Assembly (NCBI GenBank): GCA_902729315.2
Contig: LR746276.1
Span: 5,582,669-5,646,668 of the forward strand
Source: Spirodela intermedia
Taxonomy: Eukaryota > Streptophyta > Magnoliopsida > Alismatales > Araceae
DNA: 64,000 nucleotides
Direction of reading: 5' to 3'
Shown in pieces: positions 52,966-63,934 of this stretch (its first letter is position 1; each line of letters begins with the position of its first letter). A program made the translations under genes and the position numbers. The notes beneath the pieces were generated by a model. That model had not been told where the DNA came from and did not search any database. It saw only the letters and a list, made by a program, of their open reading frames with translations.

Positions 52966-54065
52966 AGGGGCCGCTTCCCGGCGAAAGCTGCCGCCCCGGC
53001 GCTGCTATGCTTCGTCGTCCTCCTCCTCCTCGCTCTCTTGGTGATCTCTGGGGCGGCAAGGTCCCAAGGTAAGCCCTTTTAGGCTCCTGCACCGTTTACG
53101 TCTCTCTCTGGGAGCCCTTTGGAACAAGAAGGATCATCCACCATTTGTTTGTAGAATTTCTTGAGAGAGAACTGACCTCTGGGGCCGCAAGGGCGCAGGA
53201 TGAAGACCTTGCGGCTATAAGAATACCCCCTCGCCACCCAGGGAAGGAGGAAGAATTATTCTGAGTCCTGTATCTCCGGATCGGCTCCCCCAGAAGTTAC
53301 CTCTGTGGTTCCATCGAGTTATCCTCTCCGGCGTCTTGTCTGTTCTCTCTTCTTTCCCCCTGTCTCTCCCTTCTCAGCTCGTGTACTCCTCTGTTAGCAG
53401 AGTTTTACATCTAGTACGGTCCTTTCGTCCCATCTCTCTCTCTCTCTCTCTCCCACTCTCACTCTCTTCGCTCCGGAGCTCAATCAGTTTGCAGGCAATG
53501 GCTAATCCACTCAGTTTGATTCTGAAGAAACTGGACGAGCTGCTCTCGCAGGAAATCAACCTGCTGGCCCAAGTCAAGCCACAATTCGAATCCCTGCAGA
53601 GCGAGCTCAGGTTCATAAACGCATCCCTCGCAGATTTTGCAGGAACAGAGGTCAAGTTACACCTATGGTTAACGAACTGGTTCAGCAGCTGAGAGAAGCG
53701 GCCTTCAAAGCTGAGGATATCATCGACGAATTTTATCTCTCGATCGACCAGAAGAAACGCAGCGGCATCAGAGGCTCCCTGATGAGGTTCCTCGTCTGTG
53801 GGCGAAACCTCTGTCCGCCCTCAAACAACGTCTCTATGCGTTGTTCGAAGTCTCTTCAGGTGGCGAGAAGATGAGAAGGTCTTTGGGAAGCAAGCCAAAG
53901 CCATCGCCACCCGCCCCTGCCGCGAGCAGAGCGAAGCCTTTGGTCTACCACGCGCCGCCGCCGCCTCCTTCAGCGTAGGATCGACGGGCAACGACTCAGC
54001 GGCACGTCTCACGATTTCAGCTCCCCAAATTCCCTTTAATAAAATATTAATGCATTGCGTTTTGT
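52966..54065 (+). pseudogene. Family A peptide gene copy 2, truncated and interrupted
   Basis: Exon 1 lacks its start: sequence resumes inside the leader (RGRFPAKAAAPALLCFVVLL ... VISGAARS) with the donor AAG|GTAAGCCC conserved. Exon 2 is recognisable from the acceptor CTCTTCAG at about 53860 and stays open (GGEKMRRSLGSKPKPSPP ... SA, then TAG). The intron is about 0.8 kb instead of 185 bp because a fragment of about 0.64 kb carrying an NB-LRR N-terminus (53179-53815) sits in it. With no ATG in frame, this copy is probably dead unless a new first exon exists. About 0.4 kb of promoter seen in copy 1 is missing. Confidence 0.75.
53498..53815 (+). pseudogene. CC-NB-LRR (Rx N-terminal domain) gene fragment
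   Basis: ATG 53498 opens a frame typical of the Rx_N coiled-coil domain of plant CC-type immune receptors (MANPLSLILKKLDELLSQEI, then QFESLQSELRFINASLADF). Near 53640-53663 the frame shifts; the continuation in another frame is VNELVQQLREAAFKAEDIID followed by EFYLSI, again canonical Rx_N. The copy ends after about 100 codons (SLMRFLVCGR) with no NB-ARC domain. Flanking bases return to the peptide-gene intron on both sides, so this is an inserted fragment, not a gene. Confidence 0.8.
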
Positions 54066-54478
54066 TCTAGTAGTGTCATAAACTCAAACACCTGGTGAGC
54101 ATGCGCGCCAATCGATATGATTGAGCTGGGAACAACGTTAACGTTAAACTGCTTGTCAGACTATAAAGCCCACACCCGTTCTCCTCTCCGCCTTGCGCGC
54201 GTTTACTATCCCCCGTTCGGCCACTGTGTAGAGAGGAGGCTTGCAGCTGGCGACGACGGGGGAAGCGGTCGGTCGGCTGTTGATGCCCGCGACCTTGCCT
54301 GTGCTAGAAGAGCGCGCTGAGAAAGGTTCTCATCGCTAGGCTGGTTGGCAGCTGCGTCGAGTTTTCTCGCTCCTAAGTTTGAGAGGGAGCCTTTCTTCAA
54401 GGATCACCGTCTTTCTGAGAAACCTACTTCCACAACAGTTGACAATGGTGACGCTCTCTCTCTCTTCCTCACTCTTCA

Positions 54479-54479
<1 letters not shown>

Positions 54480-54547
<68 letters not shown>
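54480..54547 (+). repeat. (CT)n microsatellite
   Basis: About 65 bp of (CT)n directly before R1 copy 2; counterpart of 41575-41622. Confidence 0.9.
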
Positions 54548-54551
<4 letters not shown>

Positions 54552-54975
54552 TAAAAATGGCCCGGTTTCCCGTGGGTATACGAAACCCAACGCACATCAC
54601 ACCGCTTGTGAGACCCCTTTCCGCCGATTACCTATAAAGTTACCAGCTTTTTCCCCTGCCGGCGTGCGTACGTCTGAGGTCACCGAAGATTTCAGACAGC
54701 CCCGGGAATCAAAGCAAGATCAGATGGCCAACATTAAGACGCCAGATCATGATTCCCCACGAGGACCAATGGGGTTCGTCGATTGTATGGAACGCAGGGG
54801 GGTCCATTAATGGTCTCCCTTTCGGAAGCCTCGTTGACCACAGTGTCGGGCTTTTCCAGGGCCGGGTCCGGGCCTGTCGGGCCTGTGGTGACCATATTTG
54901 ATTGAAACGACCTCTTTGATGTGTAAGTTGTAAACATATAATTTGTACATTATCTTGCTTCCTGAGAAAATCTGA
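54548..54975 (+). repeat. Flanking direct repeat R1, copy 2
   Basis: Second copy of the 430-bp segment at 41624-42050, ending at TTGCTTCCTGAGAAAATC. Right of it the sequence is unrelated to that after copy 1. Confidence 0.8.
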
Positions 54976-55306
54976 CGAGGACGCCGCTCGGATTCGGCAG
55001 TGATTTTCCTTCGCATTCCGCCGGCGAAGAAAAGATGGAAGCTCTCGCGGGTGACCACTTAATCGAAGATATTCACATCCAAATAGATGGTGAGGAGTAC
55101 ACAGAGAAGAGGAAGAGGAAGAGGACGATGAAGATGAAGAGGAAGATCTGAAGAACTGAGAGACAGATCTCTCAGCTAAAAACCGCCCTAGCGGCGTTCA
55201 GACGAGAACCAGGCCTCGGCGGAAGGCAACCCATCACTGAAAACCCAGCAAAAAAACTGATGAGTCATTCCTCTCTCCCTCTCCCCCCATCTCTCTCTCT
55301 CTCTCT

Positions 55307-55660
55307 TCAGTTGACGGGGGAGGCGGTGTCCACGGAGACGGAAGTCCTCTTGATGAACTCCAAGCACTCGGCAATGGCGTCGGCATAGAACGAGTTGGAC
55401 CGGCCGGAGAAGCTCACCCCACACTCCGGCTGCCTTCCTCCTCCGCCGCGCCGCCCGTTCACCGCCGCCCACCTACGGTGGCCGCCGCTGCCGCCGACTC
55501 CCCTCCTCAGCAACAACAGACAACGCCCAAAGAGTCCCAAAAATCTGGCCAGCTTCAGCCGCAGGCGGAGCACCGAGAACTTGCCAGAGCTCAGCCGGAA
55601 CCCCCTCACCCGCCGCCGCCACCGCCGCCCCAACGGCGTGCAGCCCATGTGACCCGTCAT
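55307..55660 (-). CDS. Small basic plant protein, function unknown
   Basis: Single exon of 117 aa. A TATATATATA stretch (55715-55725) lies about 60 bp upstream of the ATG, giving a compact minus-strand gene. The N-terminal two thirds is Arg/Leu- and Gly/Arg-rich (LRLRLKLARFLGLFGRCLLL). The C-terminus carries the patterned motif SNSFYADAIAECLEFIKRTS followed by VSVD. A Ser-rich region followed by (A/E)DA(I/V)..C(L/I)EFI..S recalls short basic plant proteins annotated as Josephin-like, from memory and not certain. Codon GC is high, as in neighbouring single-exon genes. The opposite strand is also open, as expected at this GC content. Confidence 0.55.
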   Translation of the reverse strand: MTGHMGCTPLGRRWRRRVRGFRLSSGKFSVLRLRLKLARFLGLFGRCLLLLRRGVGGSGGHRRWAAVNGRRGGGGRQPECGVSFSGRSNSFYADAIAECLEFIKRTSVSVDTASPVN

Positions 55661-56185
55661 CTCCCTCAGCTTCAGGGTGGACTACCGATAACTCTCTCGA
55701 GCCTCACCTGCCATTATATATATATCGCCGAGGCCGGGGAGGACGGCGCCATTAACGGGACTGTAATTTACCATTCCGCAATCATCACTGCATGTAGCGA
55801 CTAAACAACATGGCTTTTCAAAAACACGACTTAAAATAGGCATCAACGGGATCGTCGAGCCATCTGGGTCCGATCCCTCTCTATCGATCTCTATCTCTAT
55901 CTCTATCTATATCTCTGACTCTATACGCCGAATGAGTATTGGAGCATGGCCCGGCATGGTTTTTTTTTTTTGGATCCCGTTCCTGATCTTACTAGAGAGA
56001 GAGAGAGCCGACAGTCGGGCAGCGGACGTCCCCACTCGTTTAGCCGAGAGCTCGGGGGATTTAGCGGCCATGAAAGGCTGGCCCTCCGGCGTCACCTGGC
56101 AGGGAATTCTCCCACATGAGGTGGCCCCCAGACGCTGACCCCCCTCAGAGTCCAGAAAAGGAGGAAGAGGAAGAGGAAGAGGAAG

Positions 56186-56542
56186 ATGAAAGGCTTCCGA
56201 GGACTTTGGTCGAACGCATGGCCAGGGAAGAGGGGGGCCCGGCGGGCGGTGGTGAAACTTGCCGCTCCCAGGGCTCCTACACGGTCTGCATGCCACGTCT
56301 TTTGGGTGTCCCATTCCCCGCCGCCCAGCGACAGCGGCAGGCGGCTCTCCGGCGGCGCCGCCCCGAGAGGGAGGGCCCTTCTTTTGGGTCCCCTATTCTT
56401 CTCTTCTTCTTCTTCTTCTTCTTCTTCTTCTTCTTGGCAGGATTATTTCCCGGCGGCATGGAAACTACTAGTGGGAGGAAACAAGCTCACCGTCTCTCTC
56501 CGTCTCCCACGAATTACAAGCTCCCAGGAGGTCCTCCTGTGA
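56186..56542 (+). other. Low-confidence ORF with (TTC)n-encoded poly-Ser
   Basis: A GC-rich stretch is open in several frames. The + frame starting at ATG 56186 (118 aa, MKGFRGLWSNAWPGKRGARR, a poly-Ser run, then DYFPAAWKLLVGGNKLTVSL) and the overlapping frame starting at ATG 56116 are both possible. The (TCT)n tract at about 56398-56434 gives poly-Ser or poly-Phe depending on frame. No family is recognised and neither frame has independent support. Confidence 0.2.
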
Positions 56543-56599
56543 AGCCAGAAGGCTCGTTCGTCGGATTTATTTTCATTTAAAGCAACATTTCTCGTTCTT

Positions 56600-57801
56600 G
56601 ACTTTCAGCGCCCGTCCACCGGTTGACTTTTGTCGAAACTACCGCGTTTCTGGAGGTCTTGCATGCTCAAAAACTGTTTTATTTACAAAGCTTCATCTTT
56701 TACAATCTATATTACCATTGGGAATGAAGCATATCATATTAAAAAAGAAACAGTGAGCAGCTTTTGTTCCCTTTCTTTTTTTCTATTGCCCCTTCGGGTA
56801 TAAGGTCGTCGCTATGAACCATGCATTATGAGGATTCTAGTTGTTTTCTAGTGAGCATCTAGCACATAATTGAGCTAAGAACTTAAATAAATAACAATGA
56901 TGCCATTTTTTAAGCAATCTGATGTACCCTCGTCGGCAACAAATTTATATACATTTCTGCCAAATCTTTATCTCTTTCCTTGTCATGTTAAACGGCGGCA
57001 TTCTCCTGATAACCACATACTCAACAATACTGGAAATAACGTATAAGAAAATTGAGTGCCTAACACCACCTCTTATAGTAATATGGACTATCAAGCTAAA
57101 AAGGGTTTGGGTTGAATGATTTTATAATGGGCTCTAATGATTATAGGGCACATTGATTGATGAGCTGGACGTAATATAATAATGATGGGTAATTAGGCCA
57201 TGATGGATGAAAAGCTAAATTTATAAATAATTAAAAAGAAAAGATAATTAGGCCATGATAACATAGGGTAATGTGCCTTCCACGAATTTATGCGTTTAGT
57301 TTATGTTACCCTTCATGATTTTAATAGGGCAATGTCTTGATGAGGGGAACGATGCCACACCAACCTAAGCTAATTCATTAGAGAAGTGGTGCCGTATAAT
57401 CCTATTTTCGTTGAAAAATGTACCACTTGAGTATGATTTATCTCGTGATCTAGCTACTAATTTCCAATTATTTATTAATAATGGAGTACAATAAAACGTC
57501 TTTGAATCTACTCATGATATTATTAGACCCCTTTCATATCAAAAACAAAAGTGTGTACGTTTAACGGGTTTAATGCTGGATTTTGTCGAGGTTTTGCCCC
57601 GTCCCAATTACTTTCAAGGGCCATAAAAAACCTATTTTTTTCTTTTTTTTTACTCAATATTCATGCCCAAGATGGGAAAAAAAATCTTCCCTGGGCGGGC
57701 ACCCAACCCATTTTTGTTAGTCCCGTAAAGCAGGGGCCTTTCCAGTCGAACAAACGAGGGCCCGGCCTCTCGCCGATCCCTAATTTCCCTCAATCTCCGC
57801 C
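56600..57801. other. Intergenic region upstream of PP7
   Basis: AT-rich and without recognisable genes. The last 130 bp become GC-rich (GAGGGCCCGGCCTCTCGCCG) and presumably hold the PP7 transcription start; no clear TATA box was seen. Confidence 0.5.
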
Positions 57802-59505
57802 ATGGAGAGCTCCATACCAGACGGGGCCGGCACCTCTCCTCCTCCGATCCCCCTCGAATGGCCCCAAGACGGGGATCTCACCCTCGAATGGATCCGCGCC
57901 ATGACCGCCACTCTCGACTGGTCTTCCCGGAATCTTCCCCCCTCCGATCTCCCCTCCGTCCTCCCCATCCCCGTTCTCCAGCGCCTCCTGCTATCTGCTT
58001 CCAACATCCTCCACAAGGAGCCCAACTGCCTGCGGATCGATGTGCAGGACTGCGGCGACCCGAGCGCCACCGTCGTCGTCGTCGGCGACGTCCATGGGCA
58101 GCTCCACGACGTGATCTTCCTCCTGGAAGACGCCGGATTCCCCTCGGAGAGCCGGTTCTTCGTCTTTAACGGCGATTATGTCGATAGAGGTGCTTGGGGG
58201 CTGGAAACCTTCCTCCTGCTCCTGGCTTGGAAGGTGACCCCCCTCTCCATCCATCCACCATTTCTCAAGTAATTACAGCTTCCATATGATGGGTCTTCAT
58301 TTTATTTTATTTTCTGCCATGAGTGATCTATTTATAGCATCGTATTATCATCTTCTTGTAGATCTTTATACCTCACCGTGTGTTTCTCCTTCGTGGAAAT
58401 CATGAATCTAAATACTGCACTGCAGTTTATGGATTTGAGCAAGAGGTCATGGCCAAGTATGGCGACAGGGGCCCGCAGGTTTATCGCAGGTGCTTGCGGT
58501 GCTTCGAGGGGCTGCCCCTCGCCACCGTCATTGCCGGCTCTGTGTACACCGCTCACGGCGGGATCTTCCGCAGCGAGGCCGCGGCGCCGCCCCTGAAGAG
58601 GGCCAAGGGGAAGAAGGGCGGCCGGAAGAAGGCGGCGGCCTCCGGCGCCGACAAGAAGCCTCTCGTGTTGGGTTCCTTTGATGAGCTGCTGAAGGCGAGG
58701 AGGACTGTTCTCGATCCGCCATGGGAGGGCTCAAACCTCATCCCGGGCGACGTTCTGTGGTCCGATCCTTCCTTGATTCATGGAATTTCTCCGAACAGGG
58801 AGAGGGGGATCGGCCTGCTGTGGGGGCCTGACGTCACCGAAGACTTCCTAAAGAAGAACAACCTGAAGGTAACTGTTCTGATCCTTGTTGAGCCGCCCTT
58901 CTTAATGAGGATAATTATCGCTGCCGTTTTCATGATGGTCAAATTGTGCTCACACATTCTTTTCCTTTTTCGGGTTTCTACTATTTTTAGTCAAAACCCA
59001 GTTGACTTTATCCAAAACAGAAGGAATCAGCAGAAAAAAAGAACAAAAAAAAAGGATTCAGATGCATTAGACTCTGATAAACTCGGATAAAGTCAACTGG
59101 GTTCTTAAAGCTGCTGTTCTTCATTTCGAGGTGCAGCTGATCATCAGATCACACGAGGGCCCAGATGCAAGAGACAAGCGTCATGATCTCTCAGGAATGG
59201 ATCATGGGTACACGATCGATCACGAAGTAGACTCGGGAAAATCAGTCACCGTTTTCAGCGCCCCGGATTACCCTCAATTTCAGGTTGCCCCTCTCTCTCT
59301 CTCTCCTGAGCTCAATCTATTTCTCCAATCAATTACTGAGTTCTTTCTATCATTGGCATCATTATGAGCTTGAGATATTCCTGATTTAACGAAGCTCGTA
59401 TTTTTCCTGTGTATCTCATAATTATCTAGTATATAGATATAACTTAATAGTTTATATGTTTTTATAGAAAACACGGCTATCTCTCTTATTCTCTAGCATT
59501 CAATG

Positions 59506-59545
<40 letters not shown>

Positions 59546-59901
59546 TATTTATTTTAAATTGTTCATTGAGAATAATAACTCCTCCGGCAGGCTTCAGAGG
59601 AGAGGCATAACAATCGGGGCGCCTACATTGTTCTTCATCCCCCTGATTACGCCTCCCCAGTCTTCCACAGCTTCGAAGCCGTGAGGCCCAGGCCCAGGGT
59701 GCTCGCTCCTCCACCTAATCTAGGCGTTTTCTCTCTCTTCTTTAAGTAGAGGATTTTGCTGAGTGATGGAGACGTTGACTCCTGTCCTCCCTTCAGGTTG
59801 GCGCTTACTACAACTTCGAGGAGGTGATTGACTCCGACGAAGAGCTCGACCTCGGGTCAGCCCGGCCGTTGACCGACGCGTCGGCGGACGAAGCAGAGTA
59901 G
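57802..59901 (+). CDS. PP7: Serine/threonine protein phosphatase 7
   Basis: Metal-dependent PPP-family phosphatase; plant PP7 acts in blue-light and heat responses and is nuclear or cytosolic (established for Arabidopsis). Exons 57802-58233, 58362-58868, 59137-59283, 59591-59698, 59797-59901; GT-AG, all phase 0; 432 aa. Catalytic motifs: GDVHGQ (95-100), GDYVDRG (124-130), GNHE (156-159), HGGIF, RSHEGPD and FSAPDYPQF. The kinase-like basic insert after [10 protein letters not shown] ([15 protein letters not shown]) sits where AtPP7 has its calmodulin-binding insert. The [20 protein letters not shown] block is PP7-specific. The tail [11 protein letters not shown] is acidic. Length is close to family members. 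The start is supported by the conserved LTLEWIRAM and [15 protein letters not shown] blocks downstream. Confidence 0.95.
58995..59103. repeat. Inverted repeat in PP7 intron 2
   Basis: AACCCAGTTGACTTTATCC (58995-59013) and its exact reverse complement (59085-59103) are separated by 71 bp of A-rich sequence. The arms could form a 19-bp perfect stem just upstream of the exon 3 acceptor. It may be the ends of a small decayed MITE. Confidence 0.85.
59508..59549 (+). repeat. (TTA)n microsatellite in PP7 intron 3
   Basis: About 13 copies of ATT in the intron between exons 3 and 4. Confidence 0.9.
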
Positions 59902-60382
59902 GAATCGTCGGGCGATTATCCATGCCGCTGCCGGCGCCGGTGCCGTCTCCGGCGGGTGGTTTCTCCCTCGTTGTCATTTTTCGAAAAAACTCCCTGTTGA
60001 AGCTTTGATTTGCTGCATGACTGTAAGTTCTTTCTTATGAGCTTGAGGTCCCTTTTTTTCTGGCGGCGTCCACGGGCCGGGCTCGGGGCATGTGACATTG
60101 GTCCGGAATGATACCCCCCGGCCCATAAAGTCTCCCGTCGTCGGGCTCATGGGTTGTACACGTGTCGGTAATCCGGTATGTTGGCGTTGTCCTTTTCCAT
60201 TCTGGATTAGCCCGTAGGTTGCCCTCAGCAGGCGGAAATCCTCGTCTTGATCGTCCTCCCCACTGGCTCTCTTTATCCTCCCACTGCGGCTTCCCGCCGC
60301 CGTGGCGGCGAGATCGGGCGACGTTGGCGTTCCTCCGCCGTGGATCTGTGGCTGCGGCGGCGTTCAGTACGAGGGTACGCGG

Positions 60383-60613
60383 ATGAGGGAGAAACTTCTG
60401 GGAGAGATGATCGTGAAGAAGGTGATAGAGGCGGAGGCGATCTGCTCAGGGGACGGGGCGTCAGATGAGTGCGAGGTGGCGTGGGACGAGGTCGAGGAGG
60501 TGAGCCGGGCCAAGGCGGAGCTCCGCCGTCCTCTCACCGGGAGCGAACGAGATCCGCTGGACTCCTGCCAGCATAACCCCGAGGCGGAGGAGTGCCGCGT
60601 CTACGAAGACTGA
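60383..60613 (+). CDS. CP12-3: CP12-3-like chloroplast redox protein, N-terminus unresolved
   Basis: CP12 proteins link GAPDH and PRK into an inactive complex when oxidised, tuning the Calvin cycle. The frame reads YEGTRMREKLLGEMIVKKV, AWDEVEEVSRAKAELRRPL, DPLDSCQHNPEAEECRVYED. Both Cys pairs are present (C...C before AWDEVEE; CQHNPEAEEC), and GT.MRE.KL.EMI is specific to the CP12-3 type. The frame has no ATG upstream of 60383 before a stop at 60248. A transit-peptide-like sequence (TLAFLRRGSVAAAAFSTRV) lies directly upstream, but in another frame that also lacks an ATG. Either one or more indels broke the gene or the assembly, or a further 5' exon was missed. Coordinates give the shortest intact ORF; the CP12-type sequence begins at about 60368. 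Confidence 0.7.
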   Translation: MREKLLGEMIVKKVIEAEAICSGDGASDECEVAWDEVEEVSRAKAELRRPLTGSERDPLDSCQHNPEAEECRVYED

Positions 60614-63600
60614 GAGCAGACTGCGTGATCAAAGAGTCTCCAGCAGAAATCATCAACGTCGTGTTTCTCCCAGATCTCCACAGCCGAGATCTCTCCTGGA
60701 ATTGAATGCCGATGAAGATTTCTTATCCCTCGTCTTTAACCTTATCTAAACCTGTCGTCGATCCGTCTGCTCTTTGCATCAATGCGTCTTCTGTTTTCTT
60801 CTCCCTCGCCTATACAGGAATCCGTTTCTCCTCCCTCGACCTAATCCAAACCTGTCAGCGATCCTTCTCTTTGCATCAAATCCTTCTTCTGATCTCTCAA
60901 GAAACTTGGCCCTGGCTCCGATCAGATCCCCATCCAAGCGAACAGTTTCTCACTTTCCAGTTCAACGGCCATGGGGAGATTCGAATTTTACTGGGCTAAT
61001 CGCATTCTCCCTGTTAATGGGCTAGTTTTGTAACATTTCCAGGCCCGTTTCATATATGAACGTGGGCCGACAGGTCTTCGTACCCAACTGGGCCTATCAT
61101 CACTTTTAAAAAAACTTTTGGCCCACTAAGGCGGTCAACTGGGCCGGCGCCGTCTTCCGTCTGTGTCCACACGTTCGTCGTCGGCTCCTGAGGTGGCCAC
61201 ATGGTTCGTCAAGCCGGCGGCATTTCTGTGGGTCTCCTCCCATCAGACTGCCGTCTTATCTTGGCCAAGTCCTTTTCGCCGCCCGCCTGTGGGCTTATCT
61301 TGACTAGACGTTGACCCCAAGAGGAACTGTTCCTTTCCCCTCCCCCTCCTTCCCACTCTCTCCGAGTCTTCGAGTTTTTGGGCATTTTTCTCCGGAGTGG
61401 CCAGATAAATACTAGGCTAAAAATATCTCCATAGGTGACTGACTAGTTTTCGATATCTGGAAATCAGTTCACCGTCATGATCGCGCCAAGTGTCATAAAT
61501 GTGCTTGGCTCCCACAGTAGTGGATCCTGGCACACGGTTGACGCACTCAGAGGCTGACTTTTCTAATATTGGTACTCAGGTCATCCTATATTCAGTAGAA
61601 CTGTTTTTCATTCTCATTAAGCATAGTTAAAGTGTCATACTTTATACTTTGAATGGTCTCCATCTCTCACTCTCTCTCTCCTCTCTTAAACTACCACTCA
61701 TTGACTTTTAAAAAAGCAATGTCATTAAGTCAATTTTGGTTGACTAAGCACCGCACTACTAATATTTTGATCGAACCCAACAGTGATTCTTCTTTTGGTG
61801 GAAGCTAACAACTACAGCAGTGGCCGTCACACATTTGCAACTACCACCGAGAGGACAGATGAATAATGCACACTTTCTTTATGGTAAAAAAATTGTAACA
61901 ATTTAAATAATATCGAATATTTAAGGAAACCCACTTATATTAAATAATCTAGATAACTACGTGACATTTGGAAAATTATCTTCAAAGCCAAACTGGTGGT
62001 AGAATAATTCCCAAATAATTATAGTAAATTCTTTTTTATAAATTTTTAATAAATGTTAAAGTTAAAGTTCATAAAGAGATAAGGACGTAGACATAACATT
62101 CGGGGGATGATTGTATAATATTTTACTTTTGGGCCTTTAAAGTAAAAATAATAATCGGGTAAGGGTAAATTTGAAAATACACTTATTTTATTTTCTCTCC
62201 CGAAAATCGGGTGAAAAAAAAACCTTGATCATAGTTCATCCCTAAGGTAAGTGCGTACTTTTACCATTTTCGGTGGCTTGGACCGGCAGGAGCCGGCTGA
62301 CTAGACGTGGCCCGTCCACGCGCACGTGCGAAAGAGTGGGGGCGGCGGCTCGAACCGACGGCCGAGACCGCGGCCCCTTCGTGGGCCGAAGGTTCCTTTC
62401 TCACCGCCTTTCCGTTCCACCGCTTAATGGGCCCAGCGGCCCCCAACTGGCCCAATTATTCCGATGAAGAGATCCCCGTGTCGCGGGCACCAGGAGTATG
62501 GTCCTGATCTCCGCGTGGGCATATTCGGTGGCCCCCAGGCTAACTGTGGACTGCAGGAGTCCACGTTGTCTGAAAGTCTGCCCCGACGGCCGTCTATAGC
62601 CTTCCAAAAGTGTCAGGTCCAGGCGGCCCGGGCGTCGGCTGTCCGGAGGTGAAACCACCCAAAAGTGGTAAAAAGCAGAGGTCTGGTGGCCTTCTCCGCG
62701 GTATAAATTCCATCAGCAAAGCGCGAGAGCTACCCCAGAATATGCGGGTTTATTTCTTTTTTGGGATATTAATAAATCATTAAATGGGTGGTTATCGAAT
62801 TAATTAAATTAAATTGGGATCGATGTGCTTCCTCCGGCCGCGCGGCTTTTGGGCGAGGTGGACGGGTTTATTTATTAAAATTTATGGGCCCTTGTCGGCT
62901 CGTGGAGGCCCACTTTGTGTTCAGGGAATTCGTGCGCTTTGCCCCCCCGACTTGTTCAAATCACAGAAAAAGGGGACTGGCGTGACGTACAACGTTACAT
63001 TATTTCATAGAGATAGAAAGAGAGAGAGAGAGAGAGACAGGCGGACAGAGAAATAACATATATATGTACATATTTACATTAGTAAAAGAGATAGATAGAG
63101 AGAGAAAGAGAGAGAGAGGAGAACGTAGAGACAGAGGAACAGGGTGGGAGATGGGGAGGGGCGGGCGTAGGAGCAAGTGGGAGGATGGGGAGTCCTAGTG
63201 CAGCTCCCATTGTCTGTAGGGGAAGAGGAGAGAGGGAGAGAGAGAGAGGAGAAGAACCCAATGCTTTTTTAGTTCATCAGCGCTTTGCCCTTTTTCTTCC
63301 TCCGGCTGGTCTTGTCCACCAGCAAGCTTATTCCTGTCGACGAGTTCTCACTCTCTGTCATTCTCTCTCTCTCTCTCTCTCTCTCTTCACCGCCCATTAC
63401 ATCATCTCCTTTTCCTCCCACCAGCACACCACCGCCATCCTCGAGCGTTTTAATGGCGGAGATCGGGGAGGATAGAATCTGAGCTACCCCGTAGTAGGCT
63501 CCCCACTCCAGCCAGCCATTGCCCAAAAGCCGAGAGCGACCCCTCCCCCCCCTCTTCTTCTCTCTCTCTCTCTCTCTCGCTTCTTGCTCAGCCACGGAGA

Positions 63601-63875
63601 CGAAGATTCCCTGAGGAGGCGGTCGGCTTCAGCCTGAAGCCGCGCCTTTTTCCCGAGGCCCCCGTTTCTTGAAGGAATGGGGTGAGGAATAACCTGCATG
63701 GACGATAAATACGACAACCAATCCGGGAGAGATGGAGATGGAAAAATAGAGATAGAGAGCGAAACGGCGATAGGAGAATATGGGGACAGAGAAAGAGAGA
63801 GAAAGCAACACGGTGCGGTGCGGTGGAGGAGGCCCCCCCCCCCGGTCATGAGGGAGACGGAGGTTCCCAAGGGAA

Positions 63876-63907
<32 letters not shown>

Positions 63908-63930
63908 CAGGAAGGAGGGTGCCAGGTCTC
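60614..63930. other. Intergenic region right of CP12-3
   Basis: No supported gene. TTGAC-containing stretches occur around 61310, 61560 and 61700-61740. A palindrome CGCACGTGCG (62321-62330) contains a G-box in a GC-rich segment (62270-62660). (GA)n/(CT)n tracts occur at 63013-63038, 63095-63117, 63364-63388, 63555-63580 and 63885-63907. Open frames here are Arg/Glu- or Ser/Leu-rich products of these tracts. Confidence 0.5.
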
Positions 63931-63934
63931 CTGC

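Noticed and set aside
59920-60007. ATG at about 59925 as first exon of CP12-3
   Set aside because: Gives a short Pro/Val-rich peptide ending at a stop in the PP7 3' UTR, with no convincing splice to the transit-like sequence.
62261-62658. Several overlapping 62-85-aa ORFs in both strands
   Set aside because: GC-rich stretch with open frames by composition; no start context, motif or family.
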